The translations under genes and the position numbers were made by a program. A model generated the notes under the pieces. The model was not told the origin of the DNA and did no database searches. It was given only the letters and a program-made list of their open reading frames with translations. Of a stretch of DNA of 56,495 nucleotides, positions 26,417-34,864 are shown one piece after another (position 1 is the first letter of the stretch; each line of letters starts with the position of its first letter). The DNA comes from an uncultured Merdimonas sp. (GTDB taxonomy: Bacteria > Bacillota > Clostridia > Lachnospirales > Lachnospiraceae). Location: NCBI GenBank assembly GCA_944375885.1, contig CALWBB010000003.1:1-56495 (forward strand), written 5' to 3'.

Positions 26417-27832
26417 ATGTGTAAGGTTGCGATAATCGGGGCCGGCAGTCTGGTTTTTACAAAGCAGTTTTTAAACGATATGTTTGGTACGCCATGTATG
26501 GAAGGTTCCACCTATGCTCTTATGGGACCGACTATGTGGAAGCTGGAAAAAATGAAGCAGTATGCAGATCAGATCAGGGAAAAAAATAATATCGACGCCA
26601 ATATTTACTGCACGACGGACAGGAGAGACGCCCTGGAAGGAGCGGACTTTGTCGTTTTGACGTTTCTTATTGGAGGGAATGAAGCTTATAAATATGATAT
26701 TGATATTCCTCTCAGGTATGGAGTGGATCAGTGTATCGGCGATTCTCTGGGGCCAGGAGGCGTATTCCGCATGCTGAGGACAGCTCCGCTTATTATGGAA
26801 CTTGCCAGAGAGATAAAAGAGCTTTGCCCGGACGCATACGTTTTAAATTATGTGAATCCGATGGGGGCAGTCTGTACAGCCCTTCACCGCTGCGGCATTT
26901 CAAAGGCTGTGGGCCTGTGCCACGGTGTACAGACGACGCTGGATCTGATAGCTGGATATACAGATGTGCCCAAGGATGAGATTGATTACCTCAATGCGGG
27001 AATCAATCATATGGACTGGTTTCTCAAGCTGGAGCATAAGGGAAGGGATTTGTATCCGGTATTAAAAGAAAACATGGAAAAGCCGGAATATTTTAAGAAT
27101 GAAAAGGTGCGGGGAGAACTGATGCGGCACTGCGGTTATTTTATGACAGAGTCTTCCGGTCATCTAAGTGAGTATATCCCCTGGTTCCGCAGTTCGCAGC
27201 GTGCCCTGGACAGATACTGCGATGAGCCGATGTTTGGCGGCGAGACAGGAGCAGCCCTGAAGTTTAATGTAATGGTAGCAGAGAAGTTTAAAAATACGGA
27301 CGTCTTTTCTATTGAAAGCGGAGAACTGGAACAAAGAAGCAAGGAATACTGTTCGTATATTATGGAGGCTGTGATTACTGGAGTTCCATTTAAATTCAGC
27401 GGGAATGTGGCGAACGAAGGTTATATTAAAAACCTGCCGTCCACAGCCACTGTGGAGGTACCCGTATACGCTGATCGGGAAGGGTTCCATCCGTTTGTGA
27501 TAGGTGATCTCCCACCGCATCTGGCAGCGATGAATCTTAGTAATATTACTGTCCAGGATTTGGCTGTCAGGGCCGCCATGGAGGGAGATCCGGAAATGGC
27601 TTTCTGGGCGGTCGCCATGGATCCTCTTACATCCACCAAGCTGACCCTTGATGAATGCAGGAAAATGGTACAGGAAATGTTTGAAGCCGAGAAAAAATGG
27701 CTGCCGCAGTTTGAGGGAAAGTCCTTAAGGAAAGCGGAGCATATAGAGATCCCGGAAGGGACTGTTCCCAGAGAAGTGCCTTTGGATCCGGCTCTGGCTA
27801 TCAATAACCGGTTTTCCAAGCTGGCCGAATAG
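26417..27832 (+). CDS. Glycoside hydrolase family 4 enzyme (alpha-galactosidase/alpha-glucosidase-like)
   Basis: A cytoplasmic protein of 471 residues. GH4 enzymes cleave glycosides by an NAD-dependent redox-elimination route that needs a divalent metal. The Rossmann start is KVAIIGAGSLVFTKQF. The metal cysteine lies in LCHGVQTTLD, preceded by NYVNPMGAV, and GINHMDWF follows. CHGV rather than CN.P or CDMP indicates an unphosphorylated substrate, from my memory of the family. The ATG at 26417 follows GAGGAGAAGGG. Together with the kinases it would split an imported disaccharide and phosphorylate the parts. Confidence 0.88.
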   Translation: MCKVAIIGAGSLVFTKQFLNDMFGTPCMEGSTYALMGPTMWKLEKMKQYADQIREKNNIDANIYCTTDRRDALEGADFVVLTFLIGGNEAYKYDIDIPLRYGVDQCIGDSLGPGGVFRMLRTAPLIMELAREIKELCPDAYVLNYVNPMGAVCTALHRCGISKAVGLCHGVQTTLDLIAGYTDVPKDEIDYLNAGINHMDWFLKLEHKGRDLYPVLKENMEKPEYFKNEKVRGELMRHCGYFMTESSGHLSEYIPWFRSSQRALDRYCDEPMFGGETGAALKFNVMVAEKFKNTDVFSIESGELEQRSKEYCSYIMEAVITGVPFKFSGNVANEGYIKNLPSTATVEVPVYADREGFHPFVIGDLPPHLAAMNLSNITVQDLAVRAAMEGDPEMAFWAVAMDPLTSTKLTLDECRKMVQEMFEAEKKWLPQFEGKSLRKAEHIEIPEGTVPREVPLDPALAINNRFSKLAE

Positions 27833-27901
27833 CGTTGAAAAGGCAGGGACGGGAAAAGGAAACAGATTGTCGTGAAAGATGCTGCTGTCAGGAGGATGGG
27901 C

Positions 27902-28609
27902 ATGAAATCCATTCCATTGTATACGGAGGTTTACAATAAAATACGGGAAGGAATCCGAAACGGAGAGTATCCGGAAAGCACCCCTCTGCCAGCAGAACGC
28001 TTTCTGTGTGAAAAATATCACGTGAGCCGTTCCACACTCAGAACAGCGCTTATGCTTCTGAATAAAGAAGGACTGGTATATACAGTGGCGGGGGCGGGAA
28101 CCTTCGTGCAGCCTACTTATTTTATACAGCCAGTCAACCAACTGTATTCATTTGCGGATACGCTGAAAAAAGAAAATATTTCCATAAAAAATGACATTGT
28201 CAGCTACAACTTAGTCTGCGCAGATCAGACGCTGATACGGAAAACAAAGTGCCGGGAAGGGAGTGTTTTCCATAAATTAGTGCGCCTGCGGTATGCGGGG
28301 GAATGCCCGCTGATGCTGGAGGCAAGCCATCTTCCCCAGAGCCGTTTTGACCATATCGATCTGAATGAAATCACGAACGGCTCCATGTATGAGTTCCTTA
28401 GAAAGAATTACAGATTTATTCCAGGGCGGGCAACGGAACAGTTTCGGCCAGTGATGCCACTGCCCCATGAAAAGGAACTGCTTCAGATATACGGAAGCAT
28501 TCCCTGCATGCTTCTGGAGCGGTTTACTTATGAGGGAGACAGGCTTGCAGAGTATACCAGATCGATTGTCCGCGGGGACAAATATATTTTCAGTGTCGAT
28601 CTGGAATAA
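27902..28609 (+). CDS. GntR family regulator with UTRA ligand domain
   Basis: A protein of 235 residues. The winged helix is at about residues 5-70 (PLYTEVYNKIREGI, PAERFLCEKYHVSRSTLRTAL) and the UTRA effector domain follows, ending in YTRSIVRGDKYIFSVDL. UTRA domains bind phosphorylated sugars in relatives such as NagR. The ATG at 27902 is chosen because AGGAGG lies six bases upstream; earlier GTG and ATG codons exist. It closes the sugar island and probably controls it. Confidence 0.9.
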   Translation: MKSIPLYTEVYNKIREGIRNGEYPESTPLPAERFLCEKYHVSRSTLRTALMLLNKEGLVYTVAGAGTFVQPTYFIQPVNQLYSFADTLKKENISIKNDIVSYNLVCADQTLIRKTKCREGSVFHKLVRLRYAGECPLMLEASHLPQSRFDHIDLNEITNGSMYEFLRKNYRFIPGRATEQFRPVMPLPHEKELLQIYGSIPCMLLERFTYEGDRLAEYTRSIVRGDKYIFSVDLE

Positions 28610-28632
28610 CGTTTTCAAAAAAGAGCAGTATT

Positions 28633-28677
28633 AAGAAAAGAGGGAAAACAGAAAAATTCTGAATTCCCTCTTTTCTT
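28633..28677 (+). terminator. Terminator of the sugar operon
   Basis: A perfect 14-base stem (AAGAAAAGAGGGAA with its complement) around a 17-base loop with an inner CAGAA/TTCTG stem. It is followed by pyrimidine-rich sequence and isolates the island from rplM. Confidence 0.85.
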
Positions 28678-28767
28678 TTCCGGGTATTTGAATTAATATA
28701 GAGAGGCCAGGGTTCCATAGCCCCTGGATTTCAAGGGAAATTTGTACATTTTTCGCAGAAAAAACGG

Positions 28768-28796
28768 TTGACACACATGGGCGGGTGTAATATAAT
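28768..28796 (+). promoter_or_regulatory. Strong promoter of rplM-rpsI
   Basis: Consensus TTGACA (28768-28773) and TATAAT (28791-28796) with 17-base spacing. The roughly 90-base leader before rplM is long enough to hold an L13-type autoregulatory structure, which is known in other Firmicutes but which I could not verify here. Confidence 0.92.
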
Positions 28797-28892
28797 AATC
28801 CAATGTGACGTAGTGTGAAAATGTCTGAGCCACAGCCCCGGTAACGGCATTTTTCCATAGAAGTTTCAATTCATTTTTCAGGAGGAAAACCA

Positions 28893-29321
28893 ATGAAAAC
28901 TTACATGGCCAGCCCGGCAACAATCGAGAGAAAATGGTATGTAGTTGACGCTACAGGATATACATTAGGACGTTTGGCTTCGGAAGTGGCGAAGGTGCTC
29001 AGAGGAAAGAATAAGGCAGTCTTCACTCCCCACATTGATACCGGAGATTATGTAATCGTTGTAAACGCAGATAAGATCAAAGTAACCGGCAAGAAGCTGG
29101 ATCAGAAGATTTACTATCGCCATTCCGAGTACGTAGGCGGCATGAAAGAGACCACCCTGCGTGAGATGATGGCAAAGAAACCTGAGAAAGTCGTAGAGCT
29201 CGCTGTAAAGGGCATGCTTCCGAAGGGACCGCTGGGAAGACAGATGTACACCAAGCTTCATGTATACGCAGGTCCGGAGCACAATCATCAGGCTCAGAAG
29301 CCGGAAGCGTTAACGTTTTAA
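28893..29321 (+). CDS. rplM: 50S ribosomal protein L13
   Basis: A 142-residue ribosomal protein that binds 23S rRNA early in assembly. [20 protein letters not shown] and the [17 protein letters not shown] segment are diagnostic. GGAGGAAAACC precedes the ATG. The codon use is that of a highly expressed gene. It is followed after 30 bases by rpsI. Confidence 0.98.
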   Translation: MKTYMASPATIERKWYVVDATGYTLGRLASEVAKVLRGKNKAVFTPHIDTGDYVIVVNADKIKVTGKKLDQKIYYRHSEYVGGMKETTLREMMAKKPEKVVELAVKGMLPKGPLGRQMYTKLHVYAGPEHNHQAQKPEALTF

Positions 29322-29351
29322 TTGAGAGAAAGTTGAAGGAGGAAATCTACA

Positions 29352-29744
29352 GTGGCTAATTCAAAATTCTACGGAACAGGCAGAAGAAAGAAATCTATCG
29401 CCAGAGTGTACCTGGTACCCGGTACAGGAAAGGTTACGATCAATAAAAGAGACATCGACGAGTATCTCGGACTTGAGACCCTGAAGGTTATCGTGCGCCA
29501 GCCCCTGGCAGCGACCGAGACCGCTGACAAGTTCGACGTTCTGGTAAACGTACGCGGCGGCGGCTACACCGGACAGGCAGGAGCCATCCGTCACGGCATC
29601 GCGAGAGCTCTGCTCCAGGCTGACCCGGACTACCGTCCGATCCTGAAGAAAGCTGGTTACCTGACACGTGACCCGAGAATGAAAGAGCGTAAGAAATATG
29701 GTCTCAAGGCAGCCCGTCGCGCGCCTCAGTTCAGCAAGCGATAA
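29352..29744 (+). CDS. rpsI: 30S ribosomal protein S9
   Basis: A 130-residue ribosomal protein whose C-terminal tail reaches the P-site t[22 protein letters not shown] and the terminal [17 protein letters not shown] are diagnostic. It starts with GTG after AAGGAGGAAA. It is co-transcribed with rplM and ended by a strong terminator. Confidence 0.98.
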   Translation: MANSKFYGTGRRKKSIARVYLVPGTGKVTINKRDIDEYLGLETLKVIVRQPLAATETADKFDVLVNVRGGGYTGQAGAIRHGIARALLQADPDYRPILKKAGYLTRDPRMKERKKYGLKAARRAPQFSKR

Positions 29745-29764
29745 TTTTAGTTCAAAACAGCTCA

Positions 29765-29802
29765 AAAACCCCGAAACCATGCGGTCTTCGGGGTTTTTTT
29801 TT
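29765..29802 (+). terminator. Rho-independent terminator after rpsI
   Basis: An 11-base perfect stem (AAAACCCCGAA with its complement) and a run of eight or more T bases. Confidence 0.95.
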
Positions 29803-29854
29803 CAGATTGTTTGCCCTGTTTTGGCATAGTCTGACCCGTTTTGAACCATTTTTT

Positions 29855-29917
29855 ATGGGTTAAATTAAGGACAACCACCCCCAAAACGGGGGCTAATGGG
29901 TTAAATCATAGGACAAC
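29855..29917. repeat. Direct repeat flanking a small hairpin
   Basis: ATGGGTTAAAT..AGGACAAC occurs at 29855-29875 and 29896-29917, on either side of a CCCCC/GGGGG hairpin (29878-29892). A further inverted pair, CTTGGTCA (29941-29948) and TGACCAAG (29962-29969), follows. No gene is visible between 29803 and 30082; the stretch looks like a border of inserted DNA or a regulatory region for the AlbA_2 gene. Confidence 0.6.
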
Positions 29918-30011
29918 TTTTTGCCCCTGCCCCCTCCCAACTTGGTCATTGCCCAAGTGTTTGACCAAGATGATTCGCCCATAATGTTGTACTTTTTCTT
30001 ACCGAATGGGT

Positions 30012-30040
30012 TTGATAATGCGTGAAAAATCCCGTATAAT
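30012..30040 (+). promoter_or_regulatory. Promoter of the AlbA_2 gene
   Basis: TTGATA (30012-30017) and TATAAT (30035-30040) with 17-base spacing, 43 bases before the start codon. Confidence 0.75.
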
Positions 30041-30082
30041 AAGAAAATACAAATCCAACATCGAAAGGGGGCTGTTGCTCCT

Positions 30083-31540
30083 ATGACAGAAGCCGAACTT
30101 CTGAGGCTGATTGAGGACGGTGAAAACATCCAGGTGGAGTTTAAGAAATCCACCACCGAGATCACAAAGGATGTTTACAATACTGTCTGCTCATTCTCCA
30201 ACCGGGACGGAGGAACGATTGTCCTGGGCGTCAAAGACAACGGGGAAATTTTGGGCATTGCGTCGGATGCGGTTGACCGCATGAAAAAGGACTTCGTGAC
30301 TTCCATCAACAATGGGCAAAAAATCAATCCGCCCCTGTATTTGCAGCCGGAAGCCTACACTGTGGAGGGGCGCATCCTGCTGGTCATTCATGTGCCCTCT
30401 GGCAGCCAGGTCTGCCGCCACCACGGGCGGATTTTTGACCGCAGCCATGAAGCAGATATAGACATCACCGATAACTCCGACCTGGTGTACCAGCTATACG
30501 CCCGGAAAAGCGGCAGCTACTTTGTCAACAAAGTGACCCGTTTCCAGATGAATGACTTGCGCCCTGACCTAATCGAGCGCGCCAGGGCTATGACGGCCAG
30601 CCGCACGGCCAATCACCCGTGGAAATCTCTCTCGGATGAAGAACTGCTGCGCAGCGCCGGACTGATTTTGAAAGACCCCGAACGGCAGATGGAAGGCATC
30701 ACCCTGGCGGCGATCCTCCTATTTGGCAAGGACTCCACGATCTTGTCGGTGTTGCCCCAGCATAAAACGGATGCCATCTTCCGGGTGGAAAACGTGGACC
30801 GTTATGATGACCGGGACGTGATTATCACCAATTTGCTGGAGACCTATGACCGCCTGATCGCTTTCGGTCAAAAGCACCTCAGCGACCCCTTTGTGCAGGA
30901 GGGCGTCCAAAGCGTCAGTGCCAGAGACCGCATCCTGCGTGAGATCTGCTCCAACAGCCTAGCCCACCGGGATTTTTCCAGCGGCTATGTAGCGAAATAT
31001 GTGATCGAGCGCGACCGGCTCTATACCGAAAATGCCAACCGTTCCCACGGGCATGGCACCCTGCACCTGTCCTCCTTTGAGCCGTATGCCAAGAACCCGC
31101 CTATCTCTAAAGTGTTCCGGGAGATCGGACTGGCAGATGAGCTGGGGTCCGGGATGCGGAATACTTACAAATACACGAAGCTCTATTCCGGCGGAACCCC
31201 GGAGTTTATCGAGGGCGATGTGTTCCGCACCGTGATTCCGCTTACCTCGATTGCGGTGGAGAAGGTCGGGCCGCAGAATGAAGGGAGGAGGCCCCCACAT
31301 GATACCCCCTATGACGCCCCACATGATACCCCACATGAGCGAATCCTTGCTTTTTGCACGGAGCCACGTTCCAAGACGGAAATCATGAGACATTGTGGCT
31401 ACCAGGATTCCAAACACTTCACGAAAAAATATCTCAAACCCCTGTTAGAATCTGGTCAACTGCAAATGACGTTGCCCGATAAACCCCAAAGCCGCAATCA
31501 GAAATATGTAACCGCACAAAAATCCACACCAGAAAACTAA
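30083..31540 (+). CDS. Schlafen-AlbA_2 / ATP-binding / winged-helix protein, copy 1
   Basis: A 485-residue protein of the group annotated as RNA-binding AlbA_2 domain plus HATPase_c_4-like domain. The AlbA_2 part is at about 14-120 (EFKKSTTEITKDVYNTVCSF, GGTIVLGVKDNG). The ATPase-like part (REICSNSLAHRDFSSG, GLADELGSGM) spans about 285-395, and a C-terminal winged helix (RSKTEIMRHCGYQDSKHF) follows. Between the last two lies a repeat of four-residue units (HDTP-YDAP-HDTP-HE). These proteins are often called transcription regulators but their biochemistry is unsettled. It is likely monocistronic and accessory. Confidence 0.82.
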   Translation: MTEAELLRLIEDGENIQVEFKKSTTEITKDVYNTVCSFSNRDGGTIVLGVKDNGEILGIASDAVDRMKKDFVTSINNGQKINPPLYLQPEAYTVEGRILLVIHVPSGSQVCRHHGRIFDRSHEADIDITDNSDLVYQLYARKSGSYFVNKVTRFQMNDLRPDLIERARAMTASRTANHPWKSLSDEELLRSAGLILKDPERQMEGITLAAILLFGKDSTILSVLPQHKTDAIFRVENVDRYDDRDVIITNLLETYDRLIAFGQKHLSDPFVQEGVQSVSARDRILREICSNSLAHRDFSSGYVAKYVIERDRLYTENANRSHGHGTLHLSSFEPYAKNPPISKVFREIGLADELGSGMRNTYKYTKLYSGGTPEFIEGDVFRTVIPLTSIAVEKVGPQNEGRRPPHDTPYDAPHDTPHERILAFCTEPRSKTEIMRHCGYQDSKHFTKKYLKPLLESGQLQMTLPDKPQSRNQKYVTAQKSTPEN

Positions 31541-31662
31541 ACCCAATCAGGGGGCCGGAGAAATTATTCAATCCGTCCCCCTGGTTTTCTTTATGTCTCT
31601 GATGGATACAGAGTTTACTTTCATGCTAAGCGAAGAAATGGTCCTTATCAAAATGTACACTG

Positions 31663-31923
31663 TCAATACCATCTAGGGAGGGCGTCAGCAAATATTTCGG
31701 TTATATTCAAAACCACGTTAAGGAGTGAATCAGATTTATTAAATCCAGCCAAGGGGTTTTTGTTTACCTCAAAAATGGATCTCAGCTCATCTTCCTCGTC
31801 AAAGTTAAAATAAACATAGCTTTCATAGCAGCTCTGGCCGAACTCTTTCATGAGCCAGGTCTCATGCGGCAGAGAGAACGGGAGCTTGCCTGCCCAGTCA
31901 GGATTGTGGTATACTGAATGCAC
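31663..31923 (-). pseudogene. Relic of an AAA ATPase (AAA_14/DUF4143 type)
   Basis: The 86-codon frame contains TWLMKEFGQSCYESYVYFNF and then RSIFEVNKNP. This closely recalls the segment just after the Walker A loop of DUF4143-type ATPases (GKTWLMKEFG...YVNFD). Here the expected GxxxxGKT is replaced by LPFSLPHE and both ends lack family sequence, so it is a broken fragment. It overlaps the promoter region of the histidine kinase gene on the other strand. Confidence 0.5.
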
Positions 31924-31947
31924 TGTGTATTTGGGAGTGAGGGAAAA

Positions 31948-33312
31948 ATGAGTTTAACGTTTCGTCTTGGCACCGTTGCCTTTATCATGGGCATGATGGC
32001 CCTGGCCCTGTATATCCTGACCGCGGGTATCCTGGGGCGAAAGCTTCACTGGAAGTCTCTGGGGCTCTTTTTCGTCTGTGGAGAGCTGTTCCAGTGGGCG
32101 GCAATGCTTCTGTACCTTCTTTACACCGTGATGACCGGTCAGGAGGATCTGCCATCCGCAGTCTTTGACACTGCCTGCTATCTGCTGATGGCCCTTGTTT
32201 TGGGCATTATGATGTCAAAAATCCATCGCCTCCCGCTGCTGCATACCTTTACGGCGGCCATTCTGTGTACTTTTGTGGTCAATACGGCCAACAACACCAT
32301 GCTGTATGTGGTGGAGGAGTATTCGCCGCTGTTTGACCGGCAGCATTTCCTGGCCTTCGTGCGTCTGTACGTGCCCTATATGCTGACTGTCGGGGTGGCC
32401 CTGCTGGTGGCGGCCATTTTGAAACGATCCGGGTTCTACCGCTATTTTGCGGCCATGTTCCGCAGCCGGGCCAGAGGACTTCTGACCCTGGTGGTCTGCC
32501 TGGCCCTTACGCTCATTATGCCCCTGCAGCAGCTTTTGTTCCCGGATCTGACGCCGGACGCCAGCTACGCCACCTTCTTCTTTGCGCTGATTGTGGCAGG
32601 CGTGTTCCTGCTTCAGTTCGCGGCCATGTACGCCGCCGGACAGGACCGCATCCGGGCCCAGGAGGAGACGATCCTGCAGCAGCAGGCCCACATGGCCCTG
32701 CTGGAGGAGCTTCAGCAGGAGATCCGGGCCTTCCGCCACGACTTTACGAACCTGTTTTCCGGCCTGACGCTTCAGGCCCAGGAGGGGGACCTGGCGGGCA
32801 TCCAGGATTTCATGAGGCGTACCAGCAGCTATTTTGACGAGAAGCTGGGAAGTGAGATCGCCCAGATGGACGGGCTCAATAACATTGAGATTTACCCCTT
32901 GCGCAGTCTCCTTGCCACCAAGCTGGCCAGGATGCGGCAAATGCGGATCAAGGGGGTTCTGGAGGCCATGAAGCCGGTGAACGGCCAGCTGGGCATGGAT
33001 ACCGACGACCTGCTCCGGGCCCTGGGCATCCTGCTGGACAACGCCATCGAGGCTGTTCCCAGGGAGGAAGGCCAGGTACGGGTGGTACTGCTAAAGGAAG
33101 AAAAGGAGCTCTACCTGGCGGTGGCGAATAACTATGAAAAGGCGCCGGATCTCTCCTCTCTGACGAAGAAGGGCTACACCACCAAGGGATCCGGCCACGG
33201 CACAGGACTGGCCAGCTACCGGCGTATCGTGGCCCGGTGCCGGGGCTGCGCTGCCCGTACCTGCCTGAAGGATGGGATGTTCATTCAGGAGCTGCATATT
33301 CCGGCGGTCTGA
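31948..33312 (+). CDS. LytS/AgrC-like sensor histidine kinase (GHKL type)
   Basis: A protein of 454 residues. The N-terminal 230 residues form about six to seven membrane helices. A short coiled segment (ETILQQQAHMALLEELQQEI) leads to the phospho-acceptor box FRHDFTNL. The ATPase part has the N-box DNAIEAV and KGSGHGTGLAS. This is the kinase type that pairs with LytTR regulators in Gram-positive peptide sensing. The ATG at 31948 follows GAGTGAGGG. A promoter-like TTGCCT/TATACT pair with 18-base spacing lies at 31886-31915. No peptide precursor gene was seen. Confidence 0.88.
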   Translation: MSLTFRLGTVAFIMGMMALALYILTAGILGRKLHWKSLGLFFVCGELFQWAAMLLYLLYTVMTGQEDLPSAVFDTACYLLMALVLGIMMSKIHRLPLLHTFTAAILCTFVVNTANNTMLYVVEEYSPLFDRQHFLAFVRLYVPYMLTVGVALLVAAILKRSGFYRYFAAMFRSRARGLLTLVVCLALTLIMPLQQLLFPDLTPDASYATFFFALIVAGVFLLQFAAMYAAGQDRIRAQEETILQQQAHMALLEELQQEIRAFRHDFTNLFSGLTLQAQEGDLAGIQDFMRRTSSYFDEKLGSEIAQMDGLNNIEIYPLRSLLATKLARMRQMRIKGVLEAMKPVNGQLGMDTDDLLRALGILLDNAIEAVPREEGQVRVVLLKEEKELYLAVANNYEKAPDLSSLTKKGYTTKGSGHGTGLASYRRIVARCRGCAARTCLKDGMFIQELHIPAV

Positions 33313-33332
33313 CCGCCCAGGAGGTGATTTCT

Positions 33333-34058
33333 ATGATTCCAGTCTACATCTGTGATGACGAGCTGCCCATCCGAAGGAGCCTGGAGCAGATCGTCAGTAA
33401 TCAGATTCTGATTCTGGACAGCGATATGGGGCCGGTGCGGGCCCTGGAGGATCCGGAGAAGCTGCTGGAGCTGCAAAAGCAGGACTCAGTTCCGGCCATC
33501 TATTTTCTGGACATCGACTTCCCCGGCAGAATGAGCGGCCTTGAGCTGGCCCAGAAGCTGCGGCAGTACGATCCCCGGGGCTTCATCGTGTTCATCACGG
33601 CTCACAACGATCTTGCCTTTGAGACCTTCCGCCTGCGTCTGGAGGCCCTGGATTACATCGTCAAGGGCAGCCGCGACGCCATGACCATGCGGGTACAGAG
33701 CTGCCTGGAAAGCATCCGGGAGCGGATGGAGGCCCAGCGCCCCGGCCAGAGCAGTTACTGTACGGTGAAGATCCTGGATACCGTGCGGCATATTCCGATA
33801 GACAGCATCCTGTATCTGGAGGCGGTGGGACTGCGGCATACGCTACAGCTGCATCTGGACAATGAGCTGCTGGAGTTCAACAGCAGCCTCGACCATTTCG
33901 CCCGGCAGCTGGGGGAGGGCTTCTGGCGGTGCCATCGGAGCTTTCTGGTCAACCGTTCCCGCATCCGGGCGGTACACTTAAAGGAGCAGACGGTGGAGCT
34001 GGACAACGGGGAGACCTGCCTCATGTCCCGAAAGGCGAAAAGTGAGTACAGGGATTAA
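33333..34058 (+). CDS. LytTR family response regulator
   Basis: A protein of 241 residues. The receiver domain has the acidic pair ICDDE, phospho-acceptor aspartate in FLDIDFPG, the FITAH threonine and the IVKG lysine. The LytTR DNA-binding domain is at about 140-241 (ILYLEAVGLRHTLQLH, GEGFWRCHRSFLVN). The ATG follows CAGGAGGTGATTTCT, 20 bases after the kinase stop, so kinase and regulator are co-expressed. LytTR regulators bind paired direct repeats; such a pair exists at 34735-34768. Confidence 0.93.
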   Translation: MIPVYICDDELPIRRSLEQIVSNQILILDSDMGPVRALEDPEKLLELQKQDSVPAIYFLDIDFPGRMSGLELAQKLRQYDPRGFIVFITAHNDLAFETFRLRLEALDYIVKGSRDAMTMRVQSCLESIRERMEAQRPGQSSYCTVKILDTVRHIPIDSILYLEAVGLRHTLQLHLDNELLEFNSSLDHFARQLGEGFWRCHRSFLVNRSRIRAVHLKEQTVELDNGETCLMSRKAKSEYRD

Positions 34059-34081
34059 CCGCAGGAACCGCCATGTGAATA

Positions 34082-34119
34082 CCCGTTGCTTGCGGCAACG
34101 GGCCCTTTGGTCCTACAAT
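34082..34119 (+). promoter_or_regulatory. Hairpin overlapping a promoter before the Xre gene
   Basis: CCCGTTGC and GCAACGGG (34082-34102) form a hairpin that could end the two-component transcript. The same stretch offers TTGCGG (34090-34095) and TACAAT (34114-34119), 18 bases apart, for the next gene. Confidence 0.5.
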
Positions 34120-34154
34120 AACGGCAGCAAAGGACAAAAAGGAGGTTATTTCTC

Positions 34155-34673
34155 ATGCTCAACGAAAATATTCGGGCCATCCGGAAGGCCCGGGGCCTTT
34201 CCCAGCAGGAGCTGGCCGTACAGCTGAATGTGGTGCGGCAGACTCTCTCAAAATGGGAGCAGGGACGGTCTGTCCCGGACGCCGACATGCTGATCGCATT
34301 ATCTCAGGCTCTGGAGACTCCGGTGAGTACTCTGCTGGGGGAAACGGTGTCCCCGCCTGCGGCTGAGGATATGAAGGCAATCGCGGCCAAGCTGGAGGTC
34401 GTCAATCTGCAGCTGGCCAGACGGAAGTGTGTCTTACGCTGGTGGGCGCAGGGCGCGCTGGCGGCAGTCTGCGCCGCCCTGCTGCTGGGCTTTGTCCTTC
34501 TGGCTCTGTGGGGCAGCCCCTATCTTGGGTGGGATTACGGCGATCCGGAAACCGCCGTGATCGGCGTCGGGCTTCATGTGCTGGAGTGGATTTTTATCCG
34601 GGCGGCGCCAGTGCTCCTGATTGCAGCGGCAGCAGGAATTTTTCTGGTTCGCAGGAAAAAGACAGAGGAATAA
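34155..34673 (+). CDS. Xre family HTH protein with two membrane helices
   Basis: A 172-residue protein. The Xre helix-turn-helix is at about 5-60 (RAIRKARGLSQQELAVQLNV, RQTLSKWEQG). A coiled segment then leads to two hydrophobic helices (ALAAVCAALLLGFVLLALWG and APVLLIAAAAGIFLV). Such membrane-tethered regulators are common in Clostridia and may sense envelope state. AAAGGAGGTTATTTCTC precedes the ATG. Confidence 0.85.
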   Translation: MLNENIRAIRKARGLSQQELAVQLNVVRQTLSKWEQGRSVPDADMLIALSQALETPVSTLLGETVSPPAAEDMKAIAAKLEVVNLQLARRKCVLRWWAQGALAAVCAALLLGFVLLALWGSPYLGWDYGDPETAVIGVGLHVLEWIFIRAAPVLLIAAAAGIFLVRRKKTEE

Positions 34674-34697
34674 AAAGGCAGCGGAATCAAGAGACAG

Positions 34698-34730
34698 CGC
34701 GGCAGATCCTAAAGGATCTGCCGCGTCTTT
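34698..34730 (+). terminator. Terminator after the Xre gene
   Basis: A perfect 13-base stem (CGCGGCAGATCCT with its complement, AA loop) followed by TCTTT. Confidence 0.88.
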
Positions 34731-34734
34731 GCAT

Positions 34735-34798
34735 TTGGCGAAGGAAATCTGACCATTGGCGAAAGAAACGGCCGCTGCCCCTGATTGTCTGCTATACT
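34735..34798 (+). promoter_or_regulatory. Predicted LytTR binding-site pair and promoter
   Basis: TTGGCGAAGGAAA (34735-34747) and TTGGCGAAAGAAA (34756-34768) repeat directly with a 21-base period, two turns of DNA. A TATACT -10 box lies at 34793-34798, but no -35 consensus is present. Paired direct repeats just upstream of a weak -35 are how LytTR regulators such as AgrA activate. The linked regulator at 33333 is the obvious candidate. Confidence 0.65.
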
Positions 34799-34864
34799 CA
34801 TACCATCAAAGATACACCAAAAGCAAAACAAGAATAAAACAAAAATAAAAAGGAGATGTCTGTT

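Noticed and set aside
28797..28892. Confirmed L13 ribosomal leader
   Set aside because: The position and length fit, but I could not draw a convincing conserved structure by eye, so it is only mentioned with the promoter.
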